Assembly: GCA_008711295.1 (NCBI GenBank)
Contig: VUYV01000004.1
Location: forward strand, 3,569,129 to 3,633,128
Direction: 5' to 3'
From: Anarhynchus alexandrinus
Taxonomy: Eukaryota > Chordata > Aves > Charadriiformes > Charadriidae
DNA length: 64,000 nt
Numbering within the stretch: position 1 is the first letter of the stretch; each line of letters begins with the position of its first letter. Made by a program: the position numbers and the translations under genes. Under the pieces are notes generated by a model. It was not told the origin of the DNA. It searched no databases and saw only the letters and a program-made list of their open reading frames with translations. Below are positions 49,389 through 62,561 of this stretch, piece after piece.

Positions 49389-52300
49389 CTAGAAAAATTG
49401 AAATGTGATTATTGCCCAAACAGCTAATTAATGAAGGGAAAACTATACGTGACACAAAAATTTCTGCATGTTAAAATGGAAGAATGGAAAAAGTTCAAAG
49501 GAAATAGGAAAGAAGCATAAAAAATGGAAGAGAATGTTGAGTGGGGAAATTGTGTGCATCTCATATACATGTACGCATGAAACACATTTTCTTTCGACAA
49601 GCACTACAATCTGGTAACCAAACTGTAGTTATGCGTAAGTTGTGCAAAGTTAAATAAATATAGTATATAACACACAAAATAAATGTCAGGCAAACAATTC
49701 CTAATTTCTCTGCATCTCAGAGGCATCAGAGATGGTTGTGCTACACAAAGAAAGAGAGATCCAACACGTATATAAAGAAATATAACTCACACATATATTT
49801 TTCTGGACTGTTCTTTAGTCTAAACTGACTTCAGAATAAACTAAAATATACATGATCAGGCTGTGCTAACATTTGAAATCAGCGTCTCCACAATTCAAAA
49901 ATAGCTATTCTTCTGCAACAAAACCCCTTGCTCTCCCTTAAAATATTTGCATACAGAAGGTTTTTAAAGGATCAGATACTCATCAAGTAGGATTTGTTTT
50001 CCAATTTAATTTACTTGGTGCTAGCTTAACCATTTCAGGATGACTAAGTCTTTTTATACAGGATTTTGTGAATCGTCAGAGATAGTGACTACTTCATAAG
50101 CACACATAGAAAATAAGAAAATATAATATTAAACTACTTTATCCTGCCATGGAAAAGTTCTTTCTTCAATTCAGATCAGCTGCAAATTTGATTTCTTATC
50201 TCTGATCATTTTATGACTTCATGGTCCTGTATTGATGTATAACAATAGGACTGTTACAGCCTGTATCACATCAGAAACTGCAATTTTTACACTAAGAATG
50301 AAAACCCACCAGCAATAAACACCTGGGTAAGAAAATACATAATGTTCACAACTATTTCCACTTCCCTGCAACATTGATAGAAGGTAAGAAAGCAAAAGAA
50401 AGAGCCATAATATTTTTAGTGAACAGTGTTCCAAGAAGCTTATGCTTTCCTTTATTAACTGCAACCCAGTGCAAAAGCATAAACAATGCTGGCAGGATTA
50501 CTGACTACGGAAAGGCAAAGTAGTACAAAGCATTGGGATAAGGCATAGGCTTTAATCTTGGTGCAGCTCATATTTCCTTCCAACTTCAGTTAAGGAAGTG
50601 ACAAGTACTTTTTTTTCCAATTTAATTAATGTAATTTCTTGGGTTTTAAAGAACAAATAGCATTAAGCAATCTTTGACATGGATATCTCCTGGACATTTT
50701 GTAAAGCGATGTTTTGGAAACTGATTCAGCCTTTCTATTTGCCTTCTGGCTCCAGTTTGTTAACTTGCAAATTTTGCCATGGACCAAACAATCTAAATGG
50801 TTGCAGCCAGCCCTTGTATTCATCTTTGTAAGAGGGCTCTTTAGAGTGCAGTGGACTGGAAAAAAGAAAGAGGAAAATGGAACAAATCATGTTTTCCACA
50901 AGAACTGATGCAATTATTGTCAACTTCAGGATTTTTTTTCCTGTGCATAGATTTTTCTTTTCCTCTTCCCTCATTTCTTCAGAGCTAAGGAATCTATTAA
51001 ACAATGGATTTTCAGAATCTATTAACTTCCTGCATCCTTTGCATTGTATTTCACTGCTCAGATCAGTCAATGTATATTGTTGAAGAATAATGGAGTGGAA
51101 AAGGAAGCAATGAGGTATCACCATCAACGATGCAATTGTGTTATTGTCTGTGATTCTCAGTTAATTTACTGAGGATGAATGAAGTACAATATTTTGAACA
51201 AGTTTCAAGAAAAGGTTATTTTCCTTTAGTTTTCCCCGTCTCTAAAACAATTGATACCAACTGACTACCTTTGTAACGAATTTTCTAAAACTTACTAGTC
51301 ATCATGGTCTGAATAATTTTTGGGAGGTAGTGAGCACAGTACCCTTCTGCTGTGTGTTTTTCCCTGCTGGCAGTAAAGGGGATATCAGAACAAATGCTAC
51401 CTATCAGGCTGTTAATGTAATTTTGGAAAGAGATGAATTACAGACAGGTAGGACTGTTGATATTTTATATATTTCTGAATCTTTCATTTAGGATCTCAAA
51501 GCGCATACCTAAATTAGTTAAAGTTTAGGAATATACAAATTGTTCTGATAATTTCTCTACTTTCTTTTTTGGCAGATCAGCTTTCAAACAAGGTTCTGTG
51601 TCTATTTTCATTTTGAAGTTGGAAAGAGCACAACCAAATCTACCAGCCCCCTTCTGATAATTAGGCTTGTTACCTCCAGCAACACTGATAACTTGCAATA
51701 TTTCTACAGGGCATTCTTGCCAGGGCTTTCTCCTCTGAAGATTGTGTGTCAAATAGAATGCTGTGATATACACATTTATATAACCCATAGGCAGCAAAAG
51801 ACTTGATGAGTCTATAATTTGCTTTTTTTTTTTGTTCAGACAACGTTTGTTCTTAAACGTGAATTTAATGCTCTCTCCAAGCAGGCTGTTTAAGAACATA
51901 TGGGATATATGTGAACTTGAATTACACACAGAGCACATCAAAACATCAATGTTCCCAGTGGCAAAAACAGTTGACCTAAATAGAGTGCCATCATAAACAG
52001 TTCTAATTTCATGGCAGAAATAGGGAACATTCTGATCTGTGATGTTTCTCTGTTCAGTGCATCAATCGATCTATTTTTCATTCCATACCTTCACACTTAC
52101 TAAATGAGCCCTCATTTGAGTCATTTATGAAGGCCAGAATACTGCTAAAGTGTCTTCCACTTCCTGAACACTTAAACAGACACTAGTATTGAAAACCAGC
52201 ACACCAAAATGAACCAGCAGTTTATTTCATTGGTGAAAAGCTCCATCAGTCTTTTAACCAACCCACCATTTGCCTTAATTCTAGACTTTAGTGACTTGCC

Positions 52301-54752
52301 AACAACTTACATTGTTCAGAAAACATAATGTGGAAACTACTGTGAAAATGGTATGATTTCAGGTATTGTGGAAATAAATTCTGAATGTATAATGCCTATT
52401 CTATTTTTACATAAAACCGCTAGCCATATAGATTCAGATGACCACAAAAACAGGTTAGAGCCCAGTGTCATAGCACTCATAACGACACAATTCCTTTTCA
52501 CAAGTACTCCACTCCAGGAATGCAACTTCATTTCTCTTATGCAGAGTACCAAAACTAAATCATGTAAGGTATGTACAATATTACCTTTATTTTGTGGATT
52601 TAAAGATAGCCAGCCTCATACCTGTTCCTTTCTAGAGTTAAATTTCAGCAACTGCATTGTGCAAAAATGAGCAGTAGTTTTATCTGTGCTGCATAACAGA
52701 ATACATAAACACTCCTCCAGCCCCATTTGCTTGGATAAAGTTGGCCTGCTTTTCAGGCCAGCTCTCAAGGGTAAAAAAGAATAAATTATTTTAGGCAGGT
52801 TTTCCCCTTCAGGGCTGAGCCCTAACTCTGTTAGAATTCTGCACCAGCCTCCAAATCCAAAGTTGTACAGTTTTACACGTCCTGAATAATAAAATGTAAT
52901 GTAAACTGCACAACCTATCCTCAACTTCGTTGTGTACGGTTAANCAAAACCAAACAGAAAAAAACAAGTAATTCCCTCAGAAAACTTGTTATACAGGAAG
53001 GAAAAGACAAGGTATTCAAGGTATACTGCAAAGATTGCATATTGTTAAAGTTGTTAAAAGTGAGAGGGTACGCTTGAAGCAAGTCTTTGATCCTACTGAG
53101 GCTGTGATACTAAACCAGTAGCACAGGCATCCAGAATCGTTGCATTGTGCCTTTCAGAGGATTTAATATATTTGAAGAAACAAACAGCCATGGTATGACA
53201 AATTCTGACACTACAATAGTAAAAGGTAATTTTATTACTAACTTAGTGGTGAACGTGTCAAAGGTTGACATTTTACCTTTATATTTTAAATTGCTTTTCC
53301 TAGGTTTTTCTATGTACCTCAAGCTCTTCACTATGATAAGAGACAAACATTACCTATAATAAAGCCTTATTAACTGCATAGTTCTTCACTTTCCGACAGT
53401 AAGAGGGCTAACACTTTTAGTGCCACCAATGTACTGAGCTTTCACTGCATTAATGCTGCATGCTATTCCTGTGTCAGCTAGAATATAAAACTGCCTAAGT
53501 AAGACTTTATGTGCCTCATGAAATAAAGAGTAAAGGCAACGTGTAAACAACAATAAAAAGAACAGAAAAACATTAGGAAAGGGAGAAATTCTAGACAGAT
53601 GGATGAATAAAATTAAGTGATGCTATGACACACATGGCTTCCTCCCATCATAAAGTATTACTACACTGCCTTTTTATCTAAAAAAAATGTAAATTCCTCA
53701 GCAACAGGAAATTTTAGGTCTGCTTCGATACCAGGTGCTACACACAAAATGCATAGCCAACTCTGAATTTTAGTATTTGCATTGTCCCAGGGACCTCATC
53801 AGACCTCCTTTGGTTTGGTAATTCAGCAGTGGGGTACTCTGTGACGCACGCACGTCAGAGATATCCAAGCATGCGGCTCCCACTGTTTTGCAAGCTTTGA
53901 GGCTGGGCTTGCATCAGAGCCTATGTGAGTTACAGCTCTTCTGATATGAATGAGGTTGCCGAGCAACTCACTTAAGCCCTGTAGAAATCCCAGATTGGAG
54001 TTTTATTTTTAGCTAAATGCAACCCTGTAAAGTGGCTGGTTCGTGATGTTTCTTCCACTGAATGCATATGTGGTGAGGTAAGGCACATCAGCCTCTCCTC
54101 CCATGCTGGTCACACCATGCAGTCTTTGCCATAGATACAATCACGCTGTAGCCAGAAAGGTATCTTTTGTCCCACAACAGGCACAAAAAAGAATTGAAGA
54201 AAAATGCTTACTATTAAAACAGTTTTTTACATCAGGACCTGGAATAGCTGAGACTATGCCATGTGCTGTGCTACAGGGGAAATAACAACTGCGAAACAGC
54301 GTTTTGGACATTCGCTGCTGGACAACAGCTTCTCTACGTTTTATTGATAAATTTAAAAATGCAAAGAAAAAATTCAGAAACATAGGAAAAAACCCTACTG
54401 GACAGCAATTACTTCTATCAGTTTTCTTCAGAAAAAGAAGAGAATTTTTGAATCAAGTCAAAATAACCGAAAAAGCCTTTTTACCAAAGCCTAATACCAA
54501 CTTACAATACTAAGAAAATATACATCAAAGGAATGACGTAGCTCTGTAAAGTCTATCAGTGTGTCTTAAATTTTCACTTTAAAATAACATTTGTTCCTAA
54601 AATAAATTTTTGTATTTTATTTTTAATATTATAATAAATATTTTACATTCTCAAGTAGAAGCAGGCAAATCAGAAAAAAATGACTATACTATTCACTTTT
54701 ATCCACTCTGCAGTCTGATTTCTTTAACAAACGAACGTGCTTATGATGTTAC
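49389..54752 (-). other. RIMBP2 large intron
   Basis: 5.4-kb phase 0 intron. Contains the single ambiguous base (52944) and a CpG-bearing inverted TGACG/CGTCA pair at 53842-53857. No exon or transposon recognised. Confidence 0.8.
52944..52944. other. Ambiguous base (N)
   Basis: A single N within gttaancaaaacc, an assembly or polymorphism uncertainty in intron sequence. No coding effect. Confidence 1.
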
Positions 54753-54842
54753 CTGGTCATATTGCAGTGCTTTGTGGGACACACTTGCATACTGAAGGCT
54801 CAGGCGATTCTTTTCTTGCACAGCATCCTTCAGTTCATTTTC
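54753..54842 (-). CDS. RIMBP2: RIMBP2 upstream coiled-coil exon (ENELKDAVQEKN)
   Basis: A 90-bp exon, phase 0-0, acceptor ttacttgtgttttag, donor gtaaca. It encodes ENELKDAVQEKNRLSLQYAS then VSHKALQYDQ. It joins in frame to VKSDYDHL. The composition is that of a coiled coil, and the second half resembles the conserved QEKNRLSLQY..VSHKALQYDQ block that I associate with long RIM-BP2 forms. Confidence 0.88.
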
Positions 54843-57800
54843 CTAAAACACAAGTAAAGACTGTTATAGACCATTTATCTCCATTACAGTACATCCTATT
54901 AAGTGCTTAAGGAAGCAATGTTTTTGCGTTATTTGGTATTAACAAACTATTAAGAGTAATATCAGGCACAGAGCCAAAGGCACTGAAGGTGCAGAAGCAG
55001 CAGATTAGCTTGCAATTACAGTCGGCTCTACCATAAACCCACATGTTTTCAGTAGATGATCTGATTAAAGATGTGCAGGCAAATAGAGACGACCTGACTT
55101 CACAGGCCTGGTGCCTATAAAAATAATAAAAACGACTCCTGTGGATGTAACAAAGAGCTCAAACGTGGCTGCCTCACTTAGAGCTGGGAAGAGAGACTTG
55201 GCTCCCAGAAAAAAAGTAATGCTATGAAACTTAGGTCTTCAGAAGGTATTTCGAGGGCAAAAGCCAACAAATGGAATGTATACTCATGTAGACATTTTTA
55301 TATTCGCATATTTCACTTTACTTACAATGTGTATCTATTTATAATATAAGTATATATACACATTCAATACAAACATGGTGAGAGCACCTATGTACTACAG
55401 TGGCAGGCGAATCAGAAATGCGGATGGAAGTCAAAAGGTAACTATCCTATGCAGAAAGATCAAGGTATTAACTGCAGCATCAGGAATGTATTTTTATTTA
55501 TGTAGACAGCACTATAAGGAGCAAAAAAGGTAAAGTAAATAAAACTTGTATGTACAGTCAAAGGTCAAACTAGAGAGGTGGAAATGCTTTGTCAGGTCAC
55601 ACAAATCTAAATCTATGCAGCTCAGGAAAAACCAGCAGCACCCTCTGATACCTCTGACAAATTCTTTTTTGTACAAGTTCCCAAAGGTAGCTGTCCGAGA
55701 TTAGATCTTAAATTCAATTCCTTATGAAAGCTGCAATCAGTCATGCTGGGCAATCTGTAATCTTTCTATCCTACAGTGTGCATTACACATTATCTTCTGA
55801 GAACACTGGATATATTTGCCAAAAACTACATTAAGGTGGGCAAAACTGGGCCCACTGTTGAGTGATTTGAAATAATTTATGATTTTGCACCATTAAAATC
55901 CACACTATCAGCAGATTGCTCTACCAATTCTGCTGAGGTCTTAAGAAAAACTGTTCAAGTAATGCTTTATCACAATATCTATTTAAAATGCTCAATATGA
56001 AAAAAAATTGCCAATTTTTTATTTACCAATGTAAGTACTAAAAAAGGAATGTAAAGATTCTGATATTTAAGTGTTTTTCATACTACTTGAACCAAAAAAC
56101 TTGTTATTTTAAGCATATCTTTCTTAAATCAGTTTCAAAACTCTCTGCATACAAGATGCACAGTTTGAATAGAAAAGTAGCATTTTCAATGAACAAAAGT
56201 TGTTAAACTCTTTATCTAAATTGTTTCCTAAGCTTCATTACCTGAGCATCAGAACTAACGAAGCTTACAGATTTCTGCCTTGGCTACTTGACTGATATCT
56301 AAGAAAGTGTGACACGCAAGTCTGATTGAAACTAGCCACTGGGTTCAAAATTTATAGGGTCAGCTAAACAGATAATATAATTATCTGAATAATTTTTTCT
56401 ATAGAAAATGAGAATAAAACATCAGTTTTCTAAAACATTCAAAAAGGCCATTCTGAGTAACAGTGATTTTAACATATCAATTAATTCTACAGAAGATACT
56501 GCATTTCTGCCCATGCCTGGAACGCCAGTCTGATAGTTAAATTCAAACATAAAAAAGGATAGTGAAAAATAGTTCAGCTTAAGTAATGACATGTTACAGC
56601 CCCATCATCATACAATATCAGAACATCGCATCACCTGTGGGAAGCCATTCTCTTGACTAAGCGTTAAGTGCTACTGCACCGAACTAAACTAAGACGTCAA
56701 ACTGCAGAATATTCACAGTCTCCTGACTGCAGATAGACTTATCATCTCACACATAAGGAGCTCAGCAATTATAATTTCTCAAGTCTGTTAAATCTGTTGT
56801 TCAGGGTGCAATTAAAAGTGGCGGTCAGGCTCGGTGAGATGCTAGACAGTTCTGAGGGCCAAAACGAGAAGAATTTCTTAGCTCACATTGTATTTTCAAA
56901 GGCGTGAATTAAATCAGTAAATATTTTTATAATATCAACAAACTGCACAGAACAGTTCCTTGGATATGCAGATAAATCATTGCATCCTATTACCTGCTGA
57001 AAGTCACTTGTAAAGCATTGTCTGTCTGTTCTGCACTTTACAAGGTGAAAATAAGCTACACTACCTGCTCTGAAACCCTTACAACTACCGGCTTTTGTTA
57101 AACCAGATTTGACATTGACTTTAATGGATCAATTTGCATTTCTTACAAATCAATACTGCTCAGCTGACTGTAATGGGGAACAAGTGACAATGAGTTACCA
57201 GGTTTAATAATGTTATTAAAAGGAATTCAAGCAGAAAGGGGGGTGGGGGGGGGAGTAATTGATGGCAATCTAGGCCAGCATCTTTCACACCCTACTTAAA
57301 TTCTCCAGAATGGAAAACAGTTTACGAGACAGCACAGCAACTGGGCTGGCTGTTAGTCCTACCTGAAGAAAACACATTTTTATCATGTTATTTGCAAGGA
57401 TGAATAGAAGTAGGGCAGTAACTATCCCAGTTTCTTTGGTCCTTAGTTATAAGCCTATTTCTTTTCACTTATATCTCTGTTCATACTAATGGCAACTTCT
57501 CTCAGTACTCTTGCGCATTTGCCAAGATAAAGCACCACCTATGTTCCCTACCCCAACTAAATCCATAAAGATTAAGAATCACCTGAGTAACAGTAGCAGG
57601 AATTACTGGAACACTTTTAGCCTAAAAACCACACAGATAGAGCCCCAGCAACTAAAACTCAGGTGCAAAGTTTCCACTTGCAGTACTTGCAATAAAGATG
57701 TAGTGTATTTGTATATATTATCAGTGTGTTTGGAAGTGACATAAATACATGTGCACCTATAATATTCAGATTGCTCACTGTCATAAAATGCATTAAGGAA

Positions 57801-60800
57801 CACATAATAAATGACTCATCAAAGATCTCACAGTGATAACGTGGTAAAAGCCAGAACCTGAACCAAAGCCTTGTAAATTTTAGCCGAGTTCCTTTACTGG
57901 GCTATGTCTTCCGGAAATGACCCAAGCCATAATTACTATCAACTCAGAATTTCCCACAATATTAGTTTCAATCATTTGCTGACTTGAGTCATCTCTCAAC
58001 AACAACGAACCCTTACACCACGTGCTCGGACAGAATAATTCCGGTAGATTCAGCTGCAATAGTTTAGGTACTGCACAGTATTATCAGTCACGTCCCTGAA
58101 AGTAACCGGTGATGCGGTTAACTGAAGCAGCACATACTGGTGCCCAAAGGGGAACACAAGCTCGTTTCTGTGTCGTATACACGAATAGTACTTCAACAAA
58201 CTTCTCTCTCAAAATTCCTCATGACCAGTTTCTCTAGTGTTGAATGTTTCCAGATGCTTTTACTTGAAGAAACACACTTACAGTACTCATTATACATTTC
58301 CTCACCATCTCCTCTTCTCTTGAGGCTGTGAAATACCACCTGGATTTTTGCAAATGTTCGTTATGCATCATTGCGCTTTGTGATTTTCTGTCTAATGCAC
58401 TGACTTCAGTGATTTGGTCTCTTAAAAATATCCGCTTCAATATTTTCCAGATTAGTTAACTATAAACCTATGACAATAAACTATAACAATAAACTTAACT
58501 CCAAACAAAAAAGATCAAAGATAATCCCAGCTACCTCAGAACCCAACTCCACCGAATAGGCAATTCATACATGAAAAGAGAGACCTGAAGTCATGTAGGG
58601 GAAAATGACATTTTTACTGTTTTCTTCCAGGTACAAACCAGAAAACTCAATTTTCTGGTATAAATTCGTATTGACCCACAGCCAGTCTCTGAAGGCTGCC
58701 AGTTCACGGCTGCTCTTCTCAGAAGTGCTGTCATACCACCATGGTGAATACGCCCACTTGACTGGGGCCAGAGCGGCACACAAAAGGGTGTTTTTCACCT
58801 GGTGGGGAATCCAACACGTTCGATTCTCATTTCACTATGTTGTGAGCTGTCTTCATTAGGATTTTATGGTTGGACCCTGAAAGAGCTTTGAAACTTCAAA
58901 CACATTTTAAGGGAGACAGATGCCTTTTGAAAATCCCAGCTATGTTTCTTCTTGCATAGGAAGGCTATGCTTCCTTAAGATGCTATACTGAAATAAATAG
59001 AGTATTTTTCCATTCTCTCTCCTTTTCTTGGCAGCTAGCGCTGAATGCATTAACAACAGGGCAACACTTCTCACTTCAGCTCTTACAACTGCCAATTCCA
59101 AACAGAACCTCCAAGTCAACAGAAAGAAGAGGTCAGCAAATACATAGGGCAGCCATCACAAATGACTGACTTACTGGCAGGAGGCTGGATAAGTGCTTCG
59201 TGCCTCCAGCTTGCCTGTGAATGCTAGGGATTCTCACTACAGCCTTCCCCACTCTCAAGTTAATAATGCTACCAAATTATAAAGGGAACATGCAAAGAGG
59301 CATCACACTGTTATTGTTTGGACCTAATAGGAAATTTTGCAGGATTTCACAATTTATTTCAAAGCTTGACATGATTCAGATTTTTAAATCTCCTGAAAAT
59401 AAACCAGTACCAGTTCAAAAAGCATACCTGCGGAAAGCATTACCATGCAGTCTTCCCTCATCCTTTCTATTTTTTTTATACAAATAGCTTTTGACTTCTT
59501 TTTACAAATTTAATGAGGGTTTTGTCCTTTTTCCCCCTGCTGCCCTCTCCCCTGTTCTTCATTTATTCATTGTATGTACCAATTCTGACAATTTAATTGT
59601 GCCTAAGAAGCAACGTTTCACTGGAGTCAAATGAGGTCTTCCATTTAACCTATGCAAATCAATCCACTGCAGCTGTTAATAAAGACAAGTAGAGTGAAGA
59701 TTAAGAACTCATCAAGCCAGTTAGTCCAAGACACAGTATAAAGGCAAATGCTGACTAAATGTTAGCAGAGTAATGTGCAAGTGAAAAGGAAGCAGTACTT
59801 CATACTTCCAAAAAAGCTTCTTGCCAGTCTCCAGAGTCTTGACGTTGGGTTTCAATTATTAGTTGAACAGTCTGTCACCCCCTTTCTAATGATGTTGCTA
59901 CACAATACCCGTTTAAAAAATCAAGGGCTTGAAGCAATTTAATTACTAGTCTAGCATGCATCCAAAAATTCTATAAACAGAGAAATTAATGTGGAAAATT
60001 AATGATAAGGAAAGAAACAATAGAAGCTGTACATAGAAAAAAATGGAAAGTATTGTCACAGATTAGCATCAACTTACAGAACAAACCAAACCCAAACTTC
60101 TTCCAATGTATGTAGGCAGAAGTTGCATAGAGCTTAGATTGCTCCTGCTTAAGCTTTTTTACGAAGTTAAACCCAAGAAGCGTAAACCATACTTACGTAT
60201 ATTACATATGTGGTCGTATGTCAATCGAGCTGTATTCACGTCAGGACCATAAGTAGTATAATTTGCAAAAAGAATCTGCAATGTCTTTAGCATGTCAGAC
60301 AAAATTCCAAACAGCAAGGATATTTCCTGCTGGATGTTAGGAATGCTTCAGGCATTCTCAGTTCAGACAGGCATTTTGATTTAAGAAAACAACACTAAGG
60401 ATGATCTTTTCAGAATCTGCAAAGTAAACTGAATCAGAAAATTGACAGCTCTCCCAAACGTATCTAAACACAAGCAGCCCCGCAGTGTGCCATTTTTTAA
60501 GGGGTGCCCAGAGTATTTAAAGGCTCACACACCGGAACATACTTCACAAAACATGAGACAATTAATAAACAGCCACAAAAAATTAAAAATAAAAGACATT
60601 AAAATAAATTGTGTTACCTTATATATAAGTTGCATCTTTTTAAGTGTAGAAATGAAGGCAAAAATGTGTGTTCGTAACAGAGCAAAAGTAGAAATTCTCC
60701 TACGGATATGAGGACTGACTAAAAAAATTCATGGTAGGAGGATGACTTCTGTGGATTTAATACAATCTGACACCACTGTCTGGGTAACAAGGTTCTACAT

Positions 60801-62428
60801 TGCCTGGAGAAAGGCATCTGTTGCCCTGTGTGCTAGTTTGCTCATCCATCAATTATTTTTGTTTAAAAAATGTTATACACTATTCATTTATTTGTAGCTC
60901 TTTTTCTTTGAGACTTGTTTTTGCCAGTAACCTGGAATGACTGTATTAGAACACTCTGATTATAATCCCCTGTGATAGTTCTCTACTTTGATGGTACATG
61001 AATAGAACTAATCCAAGAGAAAAGTAAAACCTCTAGTCTACAGGTACATAAAGAAAAAGGAAAAAAATGAAGAATCTTCTGATCTTTTCTCATGTATTTT
61101 TTGCCCTGTAAATGACTCATTTCTAAGGTCAGGTTCATCGCCACAAATTCTTTTTTTTTCTACTTATAAGAGCTGGATTTTAAAGGCAAAGCTGACTCAT
61201 CCTGAATAGTACACAGTAGAACTATTTAAGAACCTCAATATGGACAAGCTAACAGAGCTAGGCTGAGAGGCACAGCCTGTACAACAAACTGCCATTAAAA
61301 CCTTTCTCATTTTCTCTTTGTAATTAGCATGTGTATGATGTAAGAAAAATACAGGCTGTCCTGCATAATTCTAACCACTATATAATATAGCACTGAGCAA
61401 AGCGAAACCCGAAGCAAGCAGAGAAAAATGCCTTTCGCAAGAGATGCTGCTGTTCCGTTACTGTTCCTTAATGTTCTGACACCACTTCCATTATATCTGA
61501 CAGCTTTGGATGCATACCAGTGAGATAAAAGTGGAATCAAAGAAAGCACTGAAAGATGCTGAATGTCCCCTCCCTGTCCCATGAAGGCTACAGCTCTATC
61601 CAGTCCGGCTTCCACAGTTAGCAACTTTGACAGTCAGGAAGTTGAACTTGTAATAAATTACATATGAGAAGTTAGTGGAAAACTATTAAATGCAATGAAA
61701 AATAATCAAATTAAAGACTCTTTATTTTAAAGGTTTTTTTACTATTTTCATTTGATTCTTCCTCTCAATTGTCATGATGAAGTACATGTTAGCAGGTAGT
61801 ACAGGAAAGTAGTCTGATGTTTTATGATGTTAAGATATAAAAACTCATATAGAGAACTTATAGAGATCAGGCATGCATAATTTTTTTCTGCTACCACCCT
61901 TAAGATATAGGAAGATCTACTCAGAAATGCTGCATTTTAAATAAAATCATTTCACAATTAAGTTTTCTTCATTTTAAAAATAGAAACTTTTCCATGCAAA
62001 TTATACTTTGTTCTAACAAAGGAAAACAAATGCAGCTTTACCCCTCTAATCAGTAGGCTGAATTTAGCATAAGAAGCACTATATAAAAATAGCATTTCTT
62101 TAAAAGCATGACTAAATAAAGAATACAGGAACTGTAGCAGTTTATTGGACTTGGAAATTACCAGTGTCTTGGCACTACAACGACCAGGGCCAGATGTTAT
62201 GGAGGAAGCACAAACAATTAATGCATGATATTATTTTTCACTTCAATAAGACTCTTAAGATAACAAGCTTTGCACCACTAACTCATTTCATTTATATTCT
62301 TTTTGTCTCGTCCTTTGGAGTATTAGCTTTTCACGCAACTGTTTCTCATAACTTGTCCACACAATCTTTCCTACCACCTCAAATCCATCACCCCATAAGA
62401 AAACTAATTTACACAATAAGGTACTCAC
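54843..62428 (-). other. RIMBP2 7.6-kb intron or intron cluster
   Basis: Separates the ENELKDAV exon from the predicted 62429-62561 exon. A coiled-coil-like open frame with two good donors lies at 58279-58440, but its acceptor is weak. G-rich run at 57238-57253. Additional small exons cannot be excluded. No transposon recognised. Confidence 0.6.
57238..57253 (+). repeat. G-rich run (G6-T-G9)
   Basis: Six G, one T, nine G on the plus strand. The RIMBP2 transcript carries the C-rich complement. Could fold as a G-quadruplex in DNA on the plus strand. Confidence 0.9.
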
Positions 62429-62561
62429 TGCCATGTTTTGCAGTATCAGAGAGGAAAAGGACAGATCAACATCAGATTCACCTAAACTTCTGGAAGATTC
62501 CCCAATTTTAGAATCACATGTAACCATATTTGATTTGCTGCTGCTCAGACTATGGCCATCA
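62429..62561 (-). CDS. RIMBP2: Probable RIMBP2 upstream exon, Ser/Asp-rich
   Basis: Predicted exon of 133 bp with acceptor gaacaattttcag and strong donor gtgagt. The frame reads DGHSLSSSKSNMVTCDSKIG then ESSRSLGESDVDLSFSSLIL and QNMA, ending at phase 0, exactly what the exon at 54753-54842 needs. The internal ATG at 62525-62527 has A at -3 and G at +4, a strong Kozak context, so this could be a first coding exon. If it is instead entered from upstream, the phase is 2. The amino-acid composition is far more protein-like than chance ORFs nearby. I do not firmly recognise the sequence, and further small exons could lie between it and 54842. Confidence 0.55.

Larger units (their letters stand above)
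1..62561 (-). other. RIMBP2: RIMBP2 gene, partial (3' end and possibly 5' end outside window)
   Basis: Seventeen exons on the minus strand read as one RIM-binding protein 2: coiled coil, SH3-I, three FN3 domains, then a long disordered Ser/acidic region. RIM-BP2 links RIM to voltage-gated calcium channels at presynaptic release sites and hair-cell ribbon synapses (family knowledge). The exons seen sum to about 1,220 codons if all are joined. SH3-II and SH3-III, which complete the family architecture, were searched for and not found, so they should lie left of base 1. All junctions obey GT..AG and all neighbouring phases are compatible. The 5' boundary is uncertain because the right-most exon is a prediction. 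Confidence 0.95.

Noticed and set aside
56242..56300. Minus-strand frame ending CAG|gtaatg.
   Set aside because: Stop codons close upstream, no good acceptor and no recognisable peptide.
59430..59470. Strong donor (CCGCAG|gtatgc) with a short open frame.
   Set aside because: Upstream AG is preceded by an A-run, and the exit phase does not fit the next RIMBP2 exon.
60617..60634. 18-bp AG|ATGCAACTTATATATAAG|GT micro-exon candidate at phase 0.
   Set aside because: Acceptor is purine-rich just before the AG, and six low-information codons cannot be told from chance.
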